From: an uncultured Faecalibacterium sp.
GTDB taxonomy: Bacteria > Bacillota > Clostridia > Oscillospirales > Ruminococcaceae
DNA length: 18,264 bases
Direction: 5' to 3'
Assembly: GCA_900551435.1 (NCBI GenBank)
Contig: URVW01000045.1
Coordinates: 1 to 18,264, forward strand
In this document: positions 7,019 through 12,908 of the stretch, in pieces
How the letters are laid out: every line of letters begins with the position of its first letter
Numbering within the stretch: position 1 is the first letter of the stretch
The notes under the pieces: model-generated
The model's database searches: none
What the model was told of the DNA's origin: nothing
Seen by the model: only the letters and a program-made list of their open reading frames with translations
Program-made: the position numbers and the translations under genes

Positions 7019-7900
7019 TTTCACGGGATTGGTCAGCGTGCCGATGCCGTCGATCTCGCACCGGACCACATCACCCGGAATGAGGAACTGCGGCGGGTCC
7101 ATCCCCATGCCGACGCCCGCCGGGGTCCCGGTGGCGATGATAGTCCCGGCCTTCAGGGTCATGCCCTGCGAAAGCTCCGCGATCACATGGTCGATATCAA
7201 AAATTTGCAGCCCTGTGTTGGAATCCTGCCGTTTCTCACCGTTGACGAAGCTCCGGATGCCCAGCTTGGGCGGATAGTCGGCAAATTCATCTGCCGTCAC
7301 GATGCAGGGGCCGATGGGCGTAAAGCCGTCCAGACTCTTCCCGAAGTACCACTGTTTGTGGGCGGTCTGCACATCCCGCGCGGAGACGTCGTTCAGGATG
7401 GTGTAGCCGAACACGAAGTCCTTCGTCTGCCCTGCGGGCACGTCTTTGGCATCCTTTCCGAGGACGACCGCCAGTTCGCATTCGTAGTCCAGCTTTTTCA
7501 CGAGGTCGGTGTGGGCCTCGATGCAGCCACCGTCCGCCACCGCGCGGGTGACCCGCTTGGAAAAGTAGATGGCGTCCTGATGCTTGGTCGCAAAGGCATC
7601 GGCAGAGTATTTTTCCGCCTCATCGGAGTGGGCCATGTAGTTGATGCCCAAGCAGATGACGTCCTGCGCCGGGGCCGGGATGGGGCTTTCCAGCGTGACG
7701 GCCTCGATGGGCAGGGCCGGGATGCCCGCAACGGCCAGCGACAGGCCCGCCCTCACCTGCGGCGTCAGAAATGGAATGGCATCCGACAACGTCTCGTAGC
7801 TCAATCCCAGCCAGCTCAGCGGCCACACCTGACGGCCATCCTCGGATAAAATCGCCGGGTCCTCGATGCCGTCCGGCAGACGGCAGGTCACAAAACGCAT
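7016..7900 (-). CDS. Fumarylacetoacetate hydrolase (FAH) family protein
   Basis: A 294-residue protein of the FAH superfamily, metal-dependent enzymes that hydrolyse or decarboxylate beta-diketo and 2-keto acids. An N-terminal region (1-75) precedes the catalytic domain. Family marks include LGINYMAH (84-91), metal ligands E140 and E142 in DYECELAVVLG, and D171 in NDVSARD. The QWYFGKSLDGFTPIGP stretch (183-198) and TGTPAGVG (257-264) also fit. The substrate could be an acylpyruvate, oxaloacetate or a ring-cleavage product; sequence alone does not decide. AGGAGGT lies 6 bases before the ATG. The DJ-1 gene ends 15 bases upstream on the same strand, so the two are probably co-transcribed. Confidence 0.88.
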   Translation of the reverse strand: MRFVTCRLPDGIEDPAILSEDGRQVWPLSWLGLSYETLSDAIPFLTPQVRAGLSLAVAGIPALPIEAVTLESPIPAPAQDVICLGINYMAHSDEAEKYSADAFATKHQDAIYFSKRVTRAVADGGCIEAHTDLVKKLDYECELAVVLGKDAKDVPAGQTKDFVFGYTILNDVSARDVQTAHKQWYFGKSLDGFTPIGPCIVTADEFADYPPKLGIRSFVNGEKRQDSNTGLQIFDIDHVIAELSQGMTLKAGTIIATGTPAGVGMGMDPPQFLIPGDVVRCEIDGIGTLTNPVK

Positions 7901-7915
7901 AAGGGACCTCCTTTT

Positions 7916-8467
7916 TCAGTGCCGATACGCGATAGCGTTCTGGATACGGTCGGCTTCGGCGGGGCCGGCCAGCTGGCGCACCAGCTCGAGGGCAAAGGGG
8001 ATCGCGCCGCCCAGACCGTAGCTCGTGGTGATGTTCCCATCCACGACGACCTCTTCATCATGAACGACTGCACCGGCCAGCTGATCCTGAAAACCGGCGT
8101 GGGCGGTGGCGTTCTTCCCTTCCAGCAGACCCAGCGAAGCCAGAATGCTGGGGGCCGCGCAGATGGCAGCCACCTTTTTGCCCGCCTTGGCAAAGGCGGC
8201 GCAGGTATCGGTCACGGTCTTGTTGGCCGCAAGGTTCGGCGTGCCGGGGATGCCGCCCGGAAGGACCACCATGTCCACGTCCGAATAATCCACCTCTTCG
8301 GCCAGCGCATCGGCGGTCAGGTGAATTTTATGGCTGCTGACCAGCTCCTTCCGGCCCATGGCCGACGCCACGATGACCTCCACCTTTGCGCGGCGGAGCA
8401 GGTCCACCACCAGAAGGGCTTCGCACTCTTCCGTGCCGTCGGCAAAAAATACAACTGCTTTGCTCAT
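7916..8467 (-). CDS. DJ-1/PfpI family protein
   Basis: A 183-residue protein matching the bacterial DJ-1 subfamily in length. The nucleophile-elbow cysteine C103 sits in VAAICAAPSILA, and the acidic partner E16 lies in GTEECEA, equivalent by position to C106 and E18 of human DJ-1. VVLPGGIPGT (67-76) forms the expected glycine-rich loop. Members are described as glyoxalases, deglycases or stress chaperones, and are often mislabelled ThiJ. The exact activity is an inference. The ATG at 8467 follows AGGAGG by 7 bases; an upstream in-frame start would lie within the hairpin. The strong terminator ahead of it ends only about 15 bases upstream, leaving no space for a separate promoter. Confidence 0.9.
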   Translation of the reverse strand: MSKAVVFFADGTEECEALLVVDLLRRAKVEVIVASAMGRKELVSSHKIHLTADALAEEVDYSDVDMVVLPGGIPGTPNLAANKTVTDTCAAFAKAGKKVAAICAAPSILASLGLLEGKNATAHAGFQDQLAGAVVHDEEVVVDGNITTSYGLGGAIPFALELVRQLAGPAEADRIQNAIAYRH

Positions 8468-8482
8468 AGCGTTTTCCTCCTG

Positions 8483-8527
8483 AAAAAAGCACACCGCGGG
8501 CGGGTGCTTCCCGGCCCCGCGGTGTGC
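8483..8527 (-). terminator. Strong terminator after the TrpR-like gene, just before the DJ-1 ribosome binding site
   Basis: A perfect 12-bp stem (8489-8500 with 8516-8527) is followed on the - strand by six T (8483-8488), and two bases later by the AGGAGG of the DJ-1 gene. It starts about 7 bases past the stop of the TrpR-like gene. It may work as a leaky terminator or attenuator that sets DJ-1/FAH expression. Confidence 0.85.
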
Positions 8528-8534
8528 GGTTCGT

Positions 8535-8834
8535 TTATTCGCTGGGGGCGTCCTCGGCCTTTTCTTCCAGCAGACGGCGCAGAACGCTGTCCTCCTTGCT
8601 GATGACCCGGCTCACCCGGCTGATGATGGCGCTGGATGCGCCGATGTTGCCCATGATGCTGGTGTAGCTCTGCTTGCTGACCAGCTTTTCGGCGATGTTG
8701 TAGCGCTGCTCCATTGCACTCAGCTCGGCGTAGCTGCACACATCCTGTAAAAAGCGGTAGCATTCTTCCGGCGTTTTCAGCTCCAATAGTGCGGAATACA
8801 GGCCGGACTCTCCGGTGGGATGATCTTTTGCCAT
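8535..8834 (-). CDS. TrpR/YerC-YecD family DNA-binding regulator
   Basis: A 99-residue all-helical protein resembling the Trp-repressor-like YerC/YecD family of Firmicutes, which is usually about this long. The middle holds the family pattern LSAMEQRYNIAEKL (38-51). The helix-turn-helix follows at about 54-79, with recognition-helix sequence GASSAIISRVSRVI (65-78), like the GAS-x-x-TISRV of relatives. A charged tail ends the protein. The ATG at 8834 follows GGGAGG by 8 bases; a 17-residue longer form has no site. A perfect dyad overlaps the -10 of its promoter, which suggests self-repression as in TrpR. Whether it binds tryptophan is unknown; YerC-type proteins have not been shown here to do so. 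Confidence 0.85.
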   Translation of the reverse strand: MAKDHPTGESGLYSALLELKTPEECYRFLQDVCSYAELSAMEQRYNIAEKLVSKQSYTSIMGNIGASSAIISRVSRVISKEDSVLRRLLEEKAEDAPSE

Positions 8835-8890
8835 GGCTTGTTCCTCCCTTGACGTTCTGGTTGGGTCTGGCCCGCAGAGGGGCACTTCAG

Positions 8891-8907
8891 TACACTACTT
8901 TAGTGTA
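8891..8907. promoter_or_regulatory. Dyad operator overlapping the -10 of the TrpR-like gene
   Basis: A perfect inverted repeat, TACACTA-CTT-TAGTGTA. On the - strand the first six bases are the -10 hexamer TACACT. TrpR-type regulators bind dyads of similar size placed over their own promoter, so self-repression is the natural inference. Confidence 0.65.
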
Positions 8908-8930
8908 GTACAAACGCACGGAAATTGCAA
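8902..8930 (-). promoter_or_regulatory. Promoter of the TrpR-like regulator
   Basis: On the - strand TTGCAA (8925-8930), a 17-base spacer, then TACACT (8902-8907). It begins just past the stop codon of the upstream GNAT gene. The leader is about 60 bases. Confidence 0.65.
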
Positions 8931-8939
8931 TGGGGAATT

Positions 8940-9431
8940 TTAGAGCATTTTCTCCATTTCGGTCAGCTGCATGGTGACGCCGCCCACCGGGTTCTCGACC
9001 GGCTTCAGGATGCGGTAGCCCCGCGCCTTGAAGAACTGCTGCACCGGCAGACATTTGGTGTGGACCTCGCAGGAGACGCGGCCGCGTCCCTCGCCGCGGG
9101 CCAGACGCTCGCAGGACATCACGATGTCCCGGCCGATGGCTTTGCCGCGGTATTCCGGCTTCAGATACAGATGAAGCAGATGCAGGGCGGTGTTCTCCAT
9201 CTTCCACGCGAAATAGCCGATGAGCTTATCGCCCAGAAAAACGAGGAAATAGTTCACATCGTTGTCGATGTCCTCTTCGATGGCGTCCGCGCTCTGCAGC
9301 GTCTCCACCAGCGCGTCCAGCTGCTTGGCCGGGTAGTAGCGTTTGTAGACCTCATGCCACAGTTCGTTGGCAAGGTCGGCGGTCATGTGAATATATTTGG
9401 CCTTTGCGACCAGCTTGTAATCCGGTTTCAT
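8940..9431 (-). CDS. GNAT family N-acetyltransferase
   Basis: A 163-residue single-domain acetyltransferase. The acetyl-CoA loop is YRGKAIGRD (94-102), after the strand LHLLHLYL and the helix-preceding KPE. A later QQFFKARGYR (131-140) fits the C-terminal FYxxxGF-like motif. The substrate is unknown. Its ribosome binding site (GGAGG) is close to the ATG. The nitroreductase stop lies 8 bases upstream on the same strand, so the pair is very likely one transcript. No terminator follows; the promoter of the TrpR-like gene begins within about 10 bases of its stop, so read-through into that gene is possible. Confidence 0.87.
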   Translation of the reverse strand: MKPDYKLVAKAKYIHMTADLANELWHEVYKRYYPAKQLDALVETLQSADAIEEDIDNDVNYFLVFLGDKLIGYFAWKMENTALHLLHLYLKPEYRGKAIGRDIVMSCERLARGEGRGRVSCEVHTKCLPVQQFFKARGYRILKPVENPVGGVTMQLTEMEKML

Positions 9432-9439
9432 AATCCTCC

Positions 9440-9961
9440 TCAGACTCGTACGATATAATCCGCTTTGCGGGGTGCGGCGGGCTTGGGCGCTTCGGCCGGG
9501 TAGCCGAGGATACAGTGGCCGACGCCGATATAATCCCCTTCAATGCCCCATTTTTTGAGCAGGGCCTTGCCCTCTTCCGTCTCCAGCTCTTCCTTGGCGC
9601 GGTTGATCCAGCAGCTGCCCAGCCCCAGCGAGGCGGCGGCCAGCATCAGGTTCTGCATCACAAGGCTGCCGTCTGCCACGGCGTTGGGGTTGTGGGCATC
9701 CGCGATCACCAGCAGAATGGTGGGTGCACCGTACATGGGGTCCTTGTCCGAACCCATCACGGCGGCATTCATCCGGCTCAGCTCGGCACGGGTGGCAGCG
9801 TCCTGCACGACCACGATCTTTGCGCTCTGAAGGTTCTTTGCGCTGGGGGCATAGGTCCCGGCCCGCAGAACAGCTTCCAGCTCTTCTTCCGTGATCTGTT
9901 CCGGCTTGTAGGCGCGGCAGCTGCGGCGCGTCTCGATGGTTTTTAAGGTTTCGTTGGTCAT
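9440..9961 (-). CDS. Nitroreductase family FMN oxidoreductase
   Basis: A 173-residue flavoprotein-type enzyme of the small nitroreductase group, predicted to bind FMN as a homodimer and reduce substrates with NAD(P)H. The N-terminal RRSCRAY (12-18) is the FMN-phosphate motif; YAPSAKNLQ (37-45) and LGLGSCWINR (112-121) fit the flavin and dimer regions; GYP (153-155) is the typical C-terminal turn. Length is at the short end of the family. The ATG at 9961 follows GGGAGGG by 7 bases; the reading frame stays open upstream but crosses the promoter. The physiological substrate cannot be given. First gene of a two-gene unit with a GNAT protein. Confidence 0.9.
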   Translation of the reverse strand: MTNETLKTIETRRSCRAYKPEQITEEELEAVLRAGTYAPSAKNLQSAKIVVVQDAATRAELSRMNAAVMGSDKDPMYGAPTILLVIADAHNPNAVADGSLVMQNLMLAAASLGLGSCWINRAKEELETEEGKALLKKWGIEGDYIGVGHCILGYPAEAPKPAAPRKADYIVRV

Positions 9962-9991
9962 AGCAGTTCCCTCCCAAAAAATTCTACGCTC

Positions 9992-10020
9992 ATTGTACCA
10001 TACTGTCGGCAAAAGTGCAA
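9992..10020 (-). promoter_or_regulatory. Promoter of the nitroreductase-GNAT unit
   Basis: On the - strand TTGCAC (10015-10020), a 17-base spacer, then TACAAT (9992-9997) with TGG directly before it (extended -10). The -35 overlaps the end of the T-run of the preceding terminator. Confidence 0.65.
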
Positions 10021-10062
10021 AACAAAAAGGCGGCTGCGCCTTCCGAAAAAAGCGCAGCCGCC
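10017..10062 (-). terminator. Terminator of the 60-residue membrane protein gene
   Basis: A perfect 11-bp GC-rich stem (10029-10039 with 10052-10062) has a 12-base loop and is followed on the - strand by TTTTTGTTTT. It lies 33 bases past the stop codon. Confidence 0.88.
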
Positions 10063-10094
10063 TGATTGTCGTTTTCACATTGGAACGAGATGTT

Positions 10095-10277
10095 TTACAG
10101 CGCGGTCTTGATGTTGTGATGAGTGGAGCTGTAACGAACAACTGCTTCCATCAGGGCGAGAGGCCACAGAACGACCTTGCCCAGGATCTCGGCCGGCTTG
10201 ACGCATACCGTCTCCATGCTGTTGATACCGAACAGAACCACACAAGCGATGCCACAGCCCAGAATGTAATAGTACAT
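10095..10277 (-). CDS. Small membrane protein of 60 residues, unknown function
   Basis: A short hydrophobic protein: residues about 4-21 form a clear membrane helix (YILGCGIACVVLFGINSM), residues about 31-47 a second weaker or amphipathic one (ILGKVVLWPLALMEAVV), and the end is polar with two histidines. I recognise no family. The ATG at 10277 is chosen because AGGAGG lies 7 bases before it; a TTG two codons upstream would be too close. It has a near-consensus promoter, a leader of about 75 bases with potential hairpins, and a strong terminator, which argues for a real, separately regulated, possibly abundant transcript. Small toxins and stress peptides share this plan, but there is no direct evidence for that role. 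Confidence 0.72.
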   Translation of the reverse strand: MYYYILGCGIACVVLFGINSMETVCVKPAEILGKVVLWPLALMEAVVRYSSTHHNIKTAL

Positions 10278-10358
10278 AATCAAACCTCCTATATTTTTCT
10301 ACAGGCAGATGCCTGAAGTTCAAGCTCAGCGGGGCGTTTTTCCGCTCTCCGCATCCTT

Positions 10359-10387
10359 ACTATACCTCAGTTTTTATCTAAAGTCAA
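10359..10387 (-). promoter_or_regulatory. Near-consensus promoter of the 60-residue membrane protein gene
   Basis: On the - strand TTGACT (10382-10387), a 17-base spacer, then TATAGT (10359-10364). This is the best sigma-A type match in the window. The transcript should start near 10352. Confidence 0.8.
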
Positions 10388-10710
10388 TACCCGAAATCGT
10401 GAAACAAATGAAAGTTCTTCTTGAAGTTTCTTTTACTCATCGAAATAAAGTGTTGAAGTTCGCTTTGCTTTATAAACGTAAAGTTATTGTCCTGAATTGG
10501 CCGTGAGCCGGAAACAATTTGTTCATATTTCGGGCTGAAATCCCCCGCAAACAGGCGTTTTGTTTTCCCATCAGATACAGTGCAGGGTGCACAAATCGTC
10601 CATGCTGTTTTTGTGCAGAACGCCCTGCAATAACAGCTGTCTCCCGCTCGTTTACAAGTTAAAGAAAGACCTGTCCGATTTTTTGTTTTTTGAAGTGTGA
10701 GGGCCATGCC
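10388..10710. other. AT-richer intergenic region between divergent genes
   Basis: About 320 bases with no supportable gene, visibly poorer in GC than its neighbours. It holds a 49-base imperfect hairpin (10581-10629). A 32-codon open frame from an ATG near 10409 has no ribosome binding site. The promoter of the membrane protein at 10711 should lie here, but no clear -10/-35 pair was found; a weak TTTACA with a poor -10 lies near 10650-10680. Confidence 0.6.
10581..10629. repeat. Bulged inverted repeat in the intergenic region
   Basis: TGCAGGG (10581-10587) pairs with CCCTGCA (10623-10629), and TGCACAAA (10588-10595) pairs with TTTGTGCA (10610-10617). A 5-base bulge (10618-10622) and a 14-base loop separate them: 15 paired positions in all. 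No T-run follows, so it is not a plain terminator. Confidence 0.6.
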
Positions 10711-11682
10711 ATGAAGAAAAAAATCCGCAAAAATTTTTTTGGATTCCTGCTTTCTGCCCTGCTCGTGCTGACCATTTCTCTTTCCGCCTTTGCCGATATG
10801 GGGCCGAAGCCGTCGGTCACCCTCAAGCTCTACTACACCCCGCAGCAGCGCTATGCCGTTACCCTGCTGGGCAGCACGAAGGTCAGCGGACCGTGGGGCG
10901 CTGTGCCGGAATACCGGGAACGGATGGGTTCCCGCGAAGCGTGGGAAGCGTTCCGGAACTACGACGCCCCCGAAGGCTACTACTTCCTCGACTATTTTCA
11001 GGAATACCCCGGCGATGCCGATGAAGAGTTCGTCTGGGGCTACTATCCGCCCAACAAGTTTTATGTTCTCCTTTATAATCTTGAGACAGGCGAATTTTAC
11101 CGCAGCGAGGAGCCCGTGGAGCGCTACGCCTTTTCCAGCGAGTGGCAGGTGCTTCTGGACAACGAGGACGGCGGACTGCGGGTCTACCACAACCGGAACG
11201 ACGCTGATATCTTCTCTCTCTTCGCCGCGCGGGTGCTCATCACGCTGATCTTAGAGCTAACGTGGGGCATCTTCGTCTTTCATCTGAACGGAGCCGCCCA
11301 GCGGGATCTGATCGGCAAGGTCAACCTTGCCACCCAGATCGTGCTGAATCTCGGCGTGTGCTACGGCACGCTCCACCTTGGGCCGATGTGGGGCAGCTTC
11401 CTTTATCTGTTCCTCGAGGTGTTGGTGTTCATCGCCGAAGCCTGTGCCTACTGCCGCTGGCTTCCTTGGCCGGAAGGCAAAACACCCCACCCGGTGCTCT
11501 ATGCTCTGACCGCCAATCTGCTTTCTTTTGGCGTGGGCTGGGTGCTGAATGCCCATTGCTCCAACACGCAGGTGCGGCTCATCGGGCTTGGCTGTCTGCT
11601 GCTGTGGTACGCCATCCCGCAGCTGGGCCGCAAGCCCGCTCGTTTTGAGCAAAACGTACAAGAAACCGACAAAAAATTGTGA
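10711..11682 (+). CDS. Signal-peptide multi-pass membrane protein, unknown function
   Basis: A 323-residue protein with a basic, hydrophobic signal sequence (1-28, MKKKIRKN then FFGFLLSALLVL) ending at AFA-DMG. An extracellular domain (29-165) begins DMGPKPSVTLKL and is rich in Tyr, Trp and Glu. About five membrane helices follow (167-191, 204-222, 227-247, 260-281, 288-305), with a short polar tail. I recall proteins in gut Clostridia with the same mature start (AD-x-GPKPSV) and the same plan, annotated only as hypothetical; no function is known to me. Cleavage before DMGPKPSV would leave that motif at the exposed N-terminus. The ATG at 10711 follows GAGGG by about 8 bases. No terminator separates it from the next gene's promoter. 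Confidence 0.8.
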   Translation: MKKKIRKNFFGFLLSALLVLTISLSAFADMGPKPSVTLKLYYTPQQRYAVTLLGSTKVSGPWGAVPEYRERMGSREAWEAFRNYDAPEGYYFLDYFQEYPGDADEEFVWGYYPPNKFYVLLYNLETGEFYRSEEPVERYAFSSEWQVLLDNEDGGLRVYHNRNDADIFSLFAARVLITLILELTWGIFVFHLNGAAQRDLIGKVNLATQIVLNLGVCYGTLHLGPMWGSFLYLFLEVLVFIAEACAYCRWLPWPEGKTPHPVLYALTANLLSFGVGWVLNAHCSNTQVRLIGLGCLLLWYAIPQLGRKPARFEQNVQETDKKL

Positions 11683-11692
11683 TTTTCCATTC

Positions 11693-11721
11693 TTGTTGCC
11701 AGAGAGGAAATGCGCTATAAT
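11693..11721 (+). promoter_or_regulatory. Promoter of the ricin-type lectin gene
   Basis: TTGTTG (11693-11698), a 17-base spacer, then a perfect TATAAT (11716-11721). It begins 10 bases past the stop codon of the membrane protein gene. Confidence 0.78.
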
Positions 11722-11764
11722 AAAGGCATCAATCGGCAGAATACCGGAAAGGAGAAACTACATT

Positions 11765-12352
11765 ATGGCAAAAGCATCGCAGGTCGTTTTAATGGAGAAT
11801 GAATTTTATCTCATCAAAGCCCCGAACGGAAAGGTGTTGGAGATCAAGAACTTCAACACGGAGAACGGCGCTGCGATCCGTCTGTGGGACTACGCCGGTC
11901 ATCCGTGGCAGCAATGGCAGTTCGTGGATGCGGGCGAAGGACGCTGGCGCATCCAGAATCGTTTTACCGGGAAATTCATCGACCTCGCCCTTGGCGGCGT
12001 GGTGGAAGGCACATGGCTGCATCAGTGGAGCCGCACCAGCGGCCTGAGCCAGTGCTGGTCTTTGGAACCCACCCGCAACGGCCGCACCCGCATCCGGAAC
12101 GTGCTGGCCGATAAGTACATCGACCTCGTGGGCATGAACACCTCCAACGGCGCACAGGCGCAGATCTGGAACTTCGTTTCCGGCGGAAATCAGGAGTGGA
12201 ATCTCGTCCGCGTGGACCCCAACGCCGCACAGACCGGCGCAAAGGCCGAAGAGGCCCATGACCCGGAGCCGACCCCCTCGCAGCGCAAGCACCAGAACGA
12301 TCTGGTCCGGAAGCTGAACAACGCGGGCAAGGGCCGCGCTGCACGGAAGTAA
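11765..12352 (+). CDS. Ricin-type beta-trefoil lectin domain protein without signal peptide
   Basis: A 195-residue protein. Residues about 10-150 form a complete beta-trefoil with the three QxW motifs of ricin B-type lectins at Q49-W51, Q96-W98 and Q143-W145, spaced exactly 47 residues apart. Each repeat also has an upstream tryptophan-containing segment (IRLWDYAG, WLHQWSR, AQIWNFVSG). Such domains usually bind galactose-type sugars and are normally attached to secreted glycosidases or toxins. Here there is no signal peptide, membrane helix or catalytic domain. A polar linker (150-172) leads to a basic tail (RKHQNDLVRKL to RAARK). AAGGAG lies 10 bases before the ATG. It is a single-gene unit with a good promoter and a strong terminator. 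Ligand and role are unknown. Confidence 0.88.
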   Translation: MAKASQVVLMENEFYLIKAPNGKVLEIKNFNTENGAAIRLWDYAGHPWQQWQFVDAGEGRWRIQNRFTGKFIDLALGGVVEGTWLHQWSRTSGLSQCWSLEPTRNGRTRIRNVLADKYIDLVGMNTSNGAQAQIWNFVSGGNQEWNLVRVDPNAAQTGAKAEEAHDPEPTPSQRKHQNDLVRKLNNAGKGRAARK

Positions 12353-12365
12353 AATCACAAAATCA

Positions 12366-12395
12366 GGGGCTGCCGCTGTGCGGCAGCCCCTTTTT
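12366..12395 (+). terminator. Terminator of the lectin gene
   Basis: A perfect 11-bp GC-rich stem (12366-12376 with 12380-12390, TGT loop) is followed by TTTTT. It starts 13 bases past the stop codon and lies 24 bases before the Nudix start codon. Confidence 0.92.
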
Positions 12396-12419
12396 CATTT
12401 TAATAGAAGGAGAACTCCT

Positions 12420-12908
12420 ATGGACCCTAAATTTCCCATGCTCAACACGACCCTGTGCTATCTGGAACAGGACGGCAAGTGGCTGATGCTCCACCGCGTG
12501 ACCAAGAAAAACGACATGAACCACGACAAATGGATCGGCGTCGGCGGAAAATTTGAGCCGTTCGAAAGCCCCGAGGACTGTCTGCTGCGGGAGGTCCGGG
12601 AAGAAACGGACCTCACCCTCACCCGCTGGCGCTGCCGGGGCATCGTCACCTTTATTTTAGGCGATCTCACGGAGTACATGTACCTCTACACCGCCGACGC
12701 ATGGACCGGCGAGCTGGTGCGGGACCCCGCCCGGAACGAGGGCATCCTCGAATGGGTCCCGAAGGATTCCGTAGAGGACCTGCCCATCTGGGAGGGCGAC
12801 AAAATTTTTCTGCGCCTATTAAAAGAGGACCGCCCGTTTTTCTCCCTCAAACTCGTATACGAGGGGGATACTCTCACGGAAGCGGTCCTCGATGGAAACA
12901 AGATTTAA
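12420..12908 (+). CDS. Nudix hydrolase (MutT/8-oxo-dGTPase-like)
   Basis: A 162-residue protein with a Nudix box at 43-65: G43, E49, then REVREETDL (57-65), matching G-x5-E-x7-R-E-hydrophobic-x-E-E-x-G-hydrophobic except that aspartate D64 replaces the late glycine. It is predicted to hydrolyse nucleoside diphosphates linked to another group, with Mg bound by the glutamates. The WIGVGGKFEPFESP stretch and the DLPIWEGD end resemble the 8-oxo-dGTP diphosphatase subgroup of Firmicutes; substrate is an inference. The ATG at 12420 follows AAGGAG by about 8 bases. The lectin terminator lies just upstream and no separate promoter is evident. Its stop overlaps the opposite gene's stop. Confidence 0.92.
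   Translation: MDPKFPMLNTTLCYLEQDGKWLMLHRVTKKNDMNHDKWIGVGGKFEPFESPEDCLLREVREETDLTLTRWRCRGIVTFILGDLTEYMYLYTADAWTGELVRDPARNEGILEWVPKDSVEDLPIWEGDKIFLRLLKEDRPFFSLKLVYEGDTLTEAVLDGNKI

Noticed and set aside
10409..10506. 32-codon + strand frame starting with ATG in the AT-rich gap
   Set aside because: No ribosome binding site, no recognisable motif; length is expected by chance in AT-rich DNA.
10384..11190. 268-codon - strand open frame across the intergenic region and membrane protein gene
   Set aside because: It overlaps the signal-peptide gene, has no ribosome binding site, and crosses the promoter of the 60-residue protein.
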